Shown: piece after piece, positions 63,403-64,000 of the stretch
Layout of the letters: each line of letters begins with the position of its first letter
Position numbering within the stretch: the first letter of the stretch is position 1
Assembly (NCBI GenBank): GCA_907165065.1
Contig: OU015529.1
Location: forward strand, 10,301,554-10,365,553
Direction of reading: 5' to 3'
Length of the DNA stretch: 64,000 nt
Source: Caprimulgus europaeus
Taxonomy: Eukaryota; Chordata; Aves; Caprimulgiformes; Caprimulgidae
Translations under genes and position numbers: made by a program
The notes under the pieces: generated by a model
Told to the model about the DNA's origin: nothing
Database searches by the model: none
What the model saw: only the letters and a program-made list of their open reading frames with translations

Positions 63403-64000
63403 TAAAAACCTTGTACAAATGAGTTGTTATATATAAGATGCTTACACTAAGGGAAAAAAAAAAAAACAACTTTATACAATGTTTCAAGAAAAAAAAAGAG
63501 GAAAAAAACATTTAAAAAGGGACAACATACAGATACAACAAGCAATTTCTAAAGCAATAAATACTACTGGTCCAATAGCGTTGTGATACTTTTAATTGTT
63601 GAGTAGCGTTCCCTCCCCCAAAAAGAACAACACCATGGAACAAGGTATATTAACACATTTTTTTTTTAACCCTTTGTTTCTGTACATTTAAACAATAACA
63701 AGTAACATCACAATAAAGGTTGTTTCACACAAGGAAGAAAAAAAAAAAAGAAGTAGTAGCGGCACCGCATTCGTTGTGCCCTTAAAGGTTTAAAAACCAG
63801 ATGTAAAATGATTGGTTCGCAAGCTCGTATTTAATACAAATAATAAAGAACCAATGCCTCCGGCAAGGGCTGCTTCAAAATTGCTTCTTTTTTTTTTGTT
63901 TGTTTTAATTTTTAAAATCAGTCTTTAAAACTAAGCTATTGGAACTACATAACAATTATGTATATATATATATTTTTTAAACGCTACAAAGACTTTAAAC

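Larger units (their letters stand above)
62430..64000 (-). other. Distal 3' UTR of an unidentified minus-strand gene (partial)
   Basis: Read on the minus strand this region is T-rich and AU-rich, has no long frame and closes with an AATAAA poly(A) signal at 62,447-62,452 and expected flanking elements, so it is best read as a terminal 3' UTR of at least 1.57 kb. It carries U runs (26 at 63,311-63,336, others near 62,756, 63,010 and 63,457), ATTTA words, and a Pumilio-type UGUAUAUA (63,379-63,386 complement). The stop codon lies beyond 64,000, so neither protein nor gene can be named. A single-exon or last-exon UTR of a developmental transcription factor beside a gene desert (the type seen at SOX11, ZEB2 or TCF4) would fit, but I cannot identify it. 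The plus-strand frames here are A-rich chance frames. Alternative: an AT-rich intergenic block with fortuitous signals. Confidence 0.6.

Noticed and set aside
62430..64000. Naming the minus-strand gene as SOX11, TCF4 or ZEB2
   Set aside because: These fit the general pattern of a long AU-rich UTR beside a desert, but without the coding region or a database search the sequence cannot separate them from other genes.

Overview
This window looks like a gene-poor stretch of a bird (possibly other sauropsid) nuclear genome. The main evidence is an antisense CR1 retrotransposon 3' end near 13.9-14.4 kb with the typical avian tail. Older CR1-family fragments at about 32-33.7 kb, 45.2 kb and 45.8-46.2 kb, vertebrate-type microsatellites, an AT-rich background and the absence of any operon-like coding sequence support it. 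I find no convincing protein-coding exon, tRNA, rRNA, CRISPR array or bacterial/viral gene cluster. Open frames reach only 189 codons, lie on both strands, and match no family I recognise.

Layout. Positions 1-62,429 read as intergenic DNA (a gene desert). Scattered through it are (i) a relatively young CR1 at 13,874-14,440 (-). (ii) A collinear relic of an older CR1-like LINE runs from about 31,965 to 33,680 (+), with recognisable endonuclease, reverse-transcriptase and 3'-end remnants. (iii) A degenerate hAT-type MITE lies at 34,208-34,408. (iv) Two more old CR1 3' pieces sit at 45,195-45,285 (-) and 45,838-46,175 (+). (v) Simple repeats include a (GGAGA)n purine array of about 43 units at 15,938-16,176, a (TATATC)n array at 48,561-48,699, (ATT)n at 59,617-59,688 and (TA)n at 61,835-61,873. 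Several unique AT-rich blocks with clustered transcription-factor motifs look like candidate enhancers, but conservation could not be tested.

The right end, 62,430-64,000, reads as the distal 3' untranslated region of a gene transcribed on the minus strand. Read in that direction it is T-rich and AU-rich, has two AATAAA hexamers, UGUA elements just upstream, and a GU-containing stretch after the last hexamer. The stop codon and coding region lie beyond the window, so the gene is not identified. A long, AU-rich 3' UTR facing a desert of more than 60 kb is typical of developmental transcription-factor loci, so the motif clusters may serve that gene. This is inference.

No previously undescribed gene system was found. 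The most useful items for follow-up are the unidentified 3' UTR with its poly(A)-site hairpin, the GATA-motif cluster near 13.0 kb, the hAT MITE, the CR1 relic, the G-quadruplex motif near 58.06 kb and the purine array.
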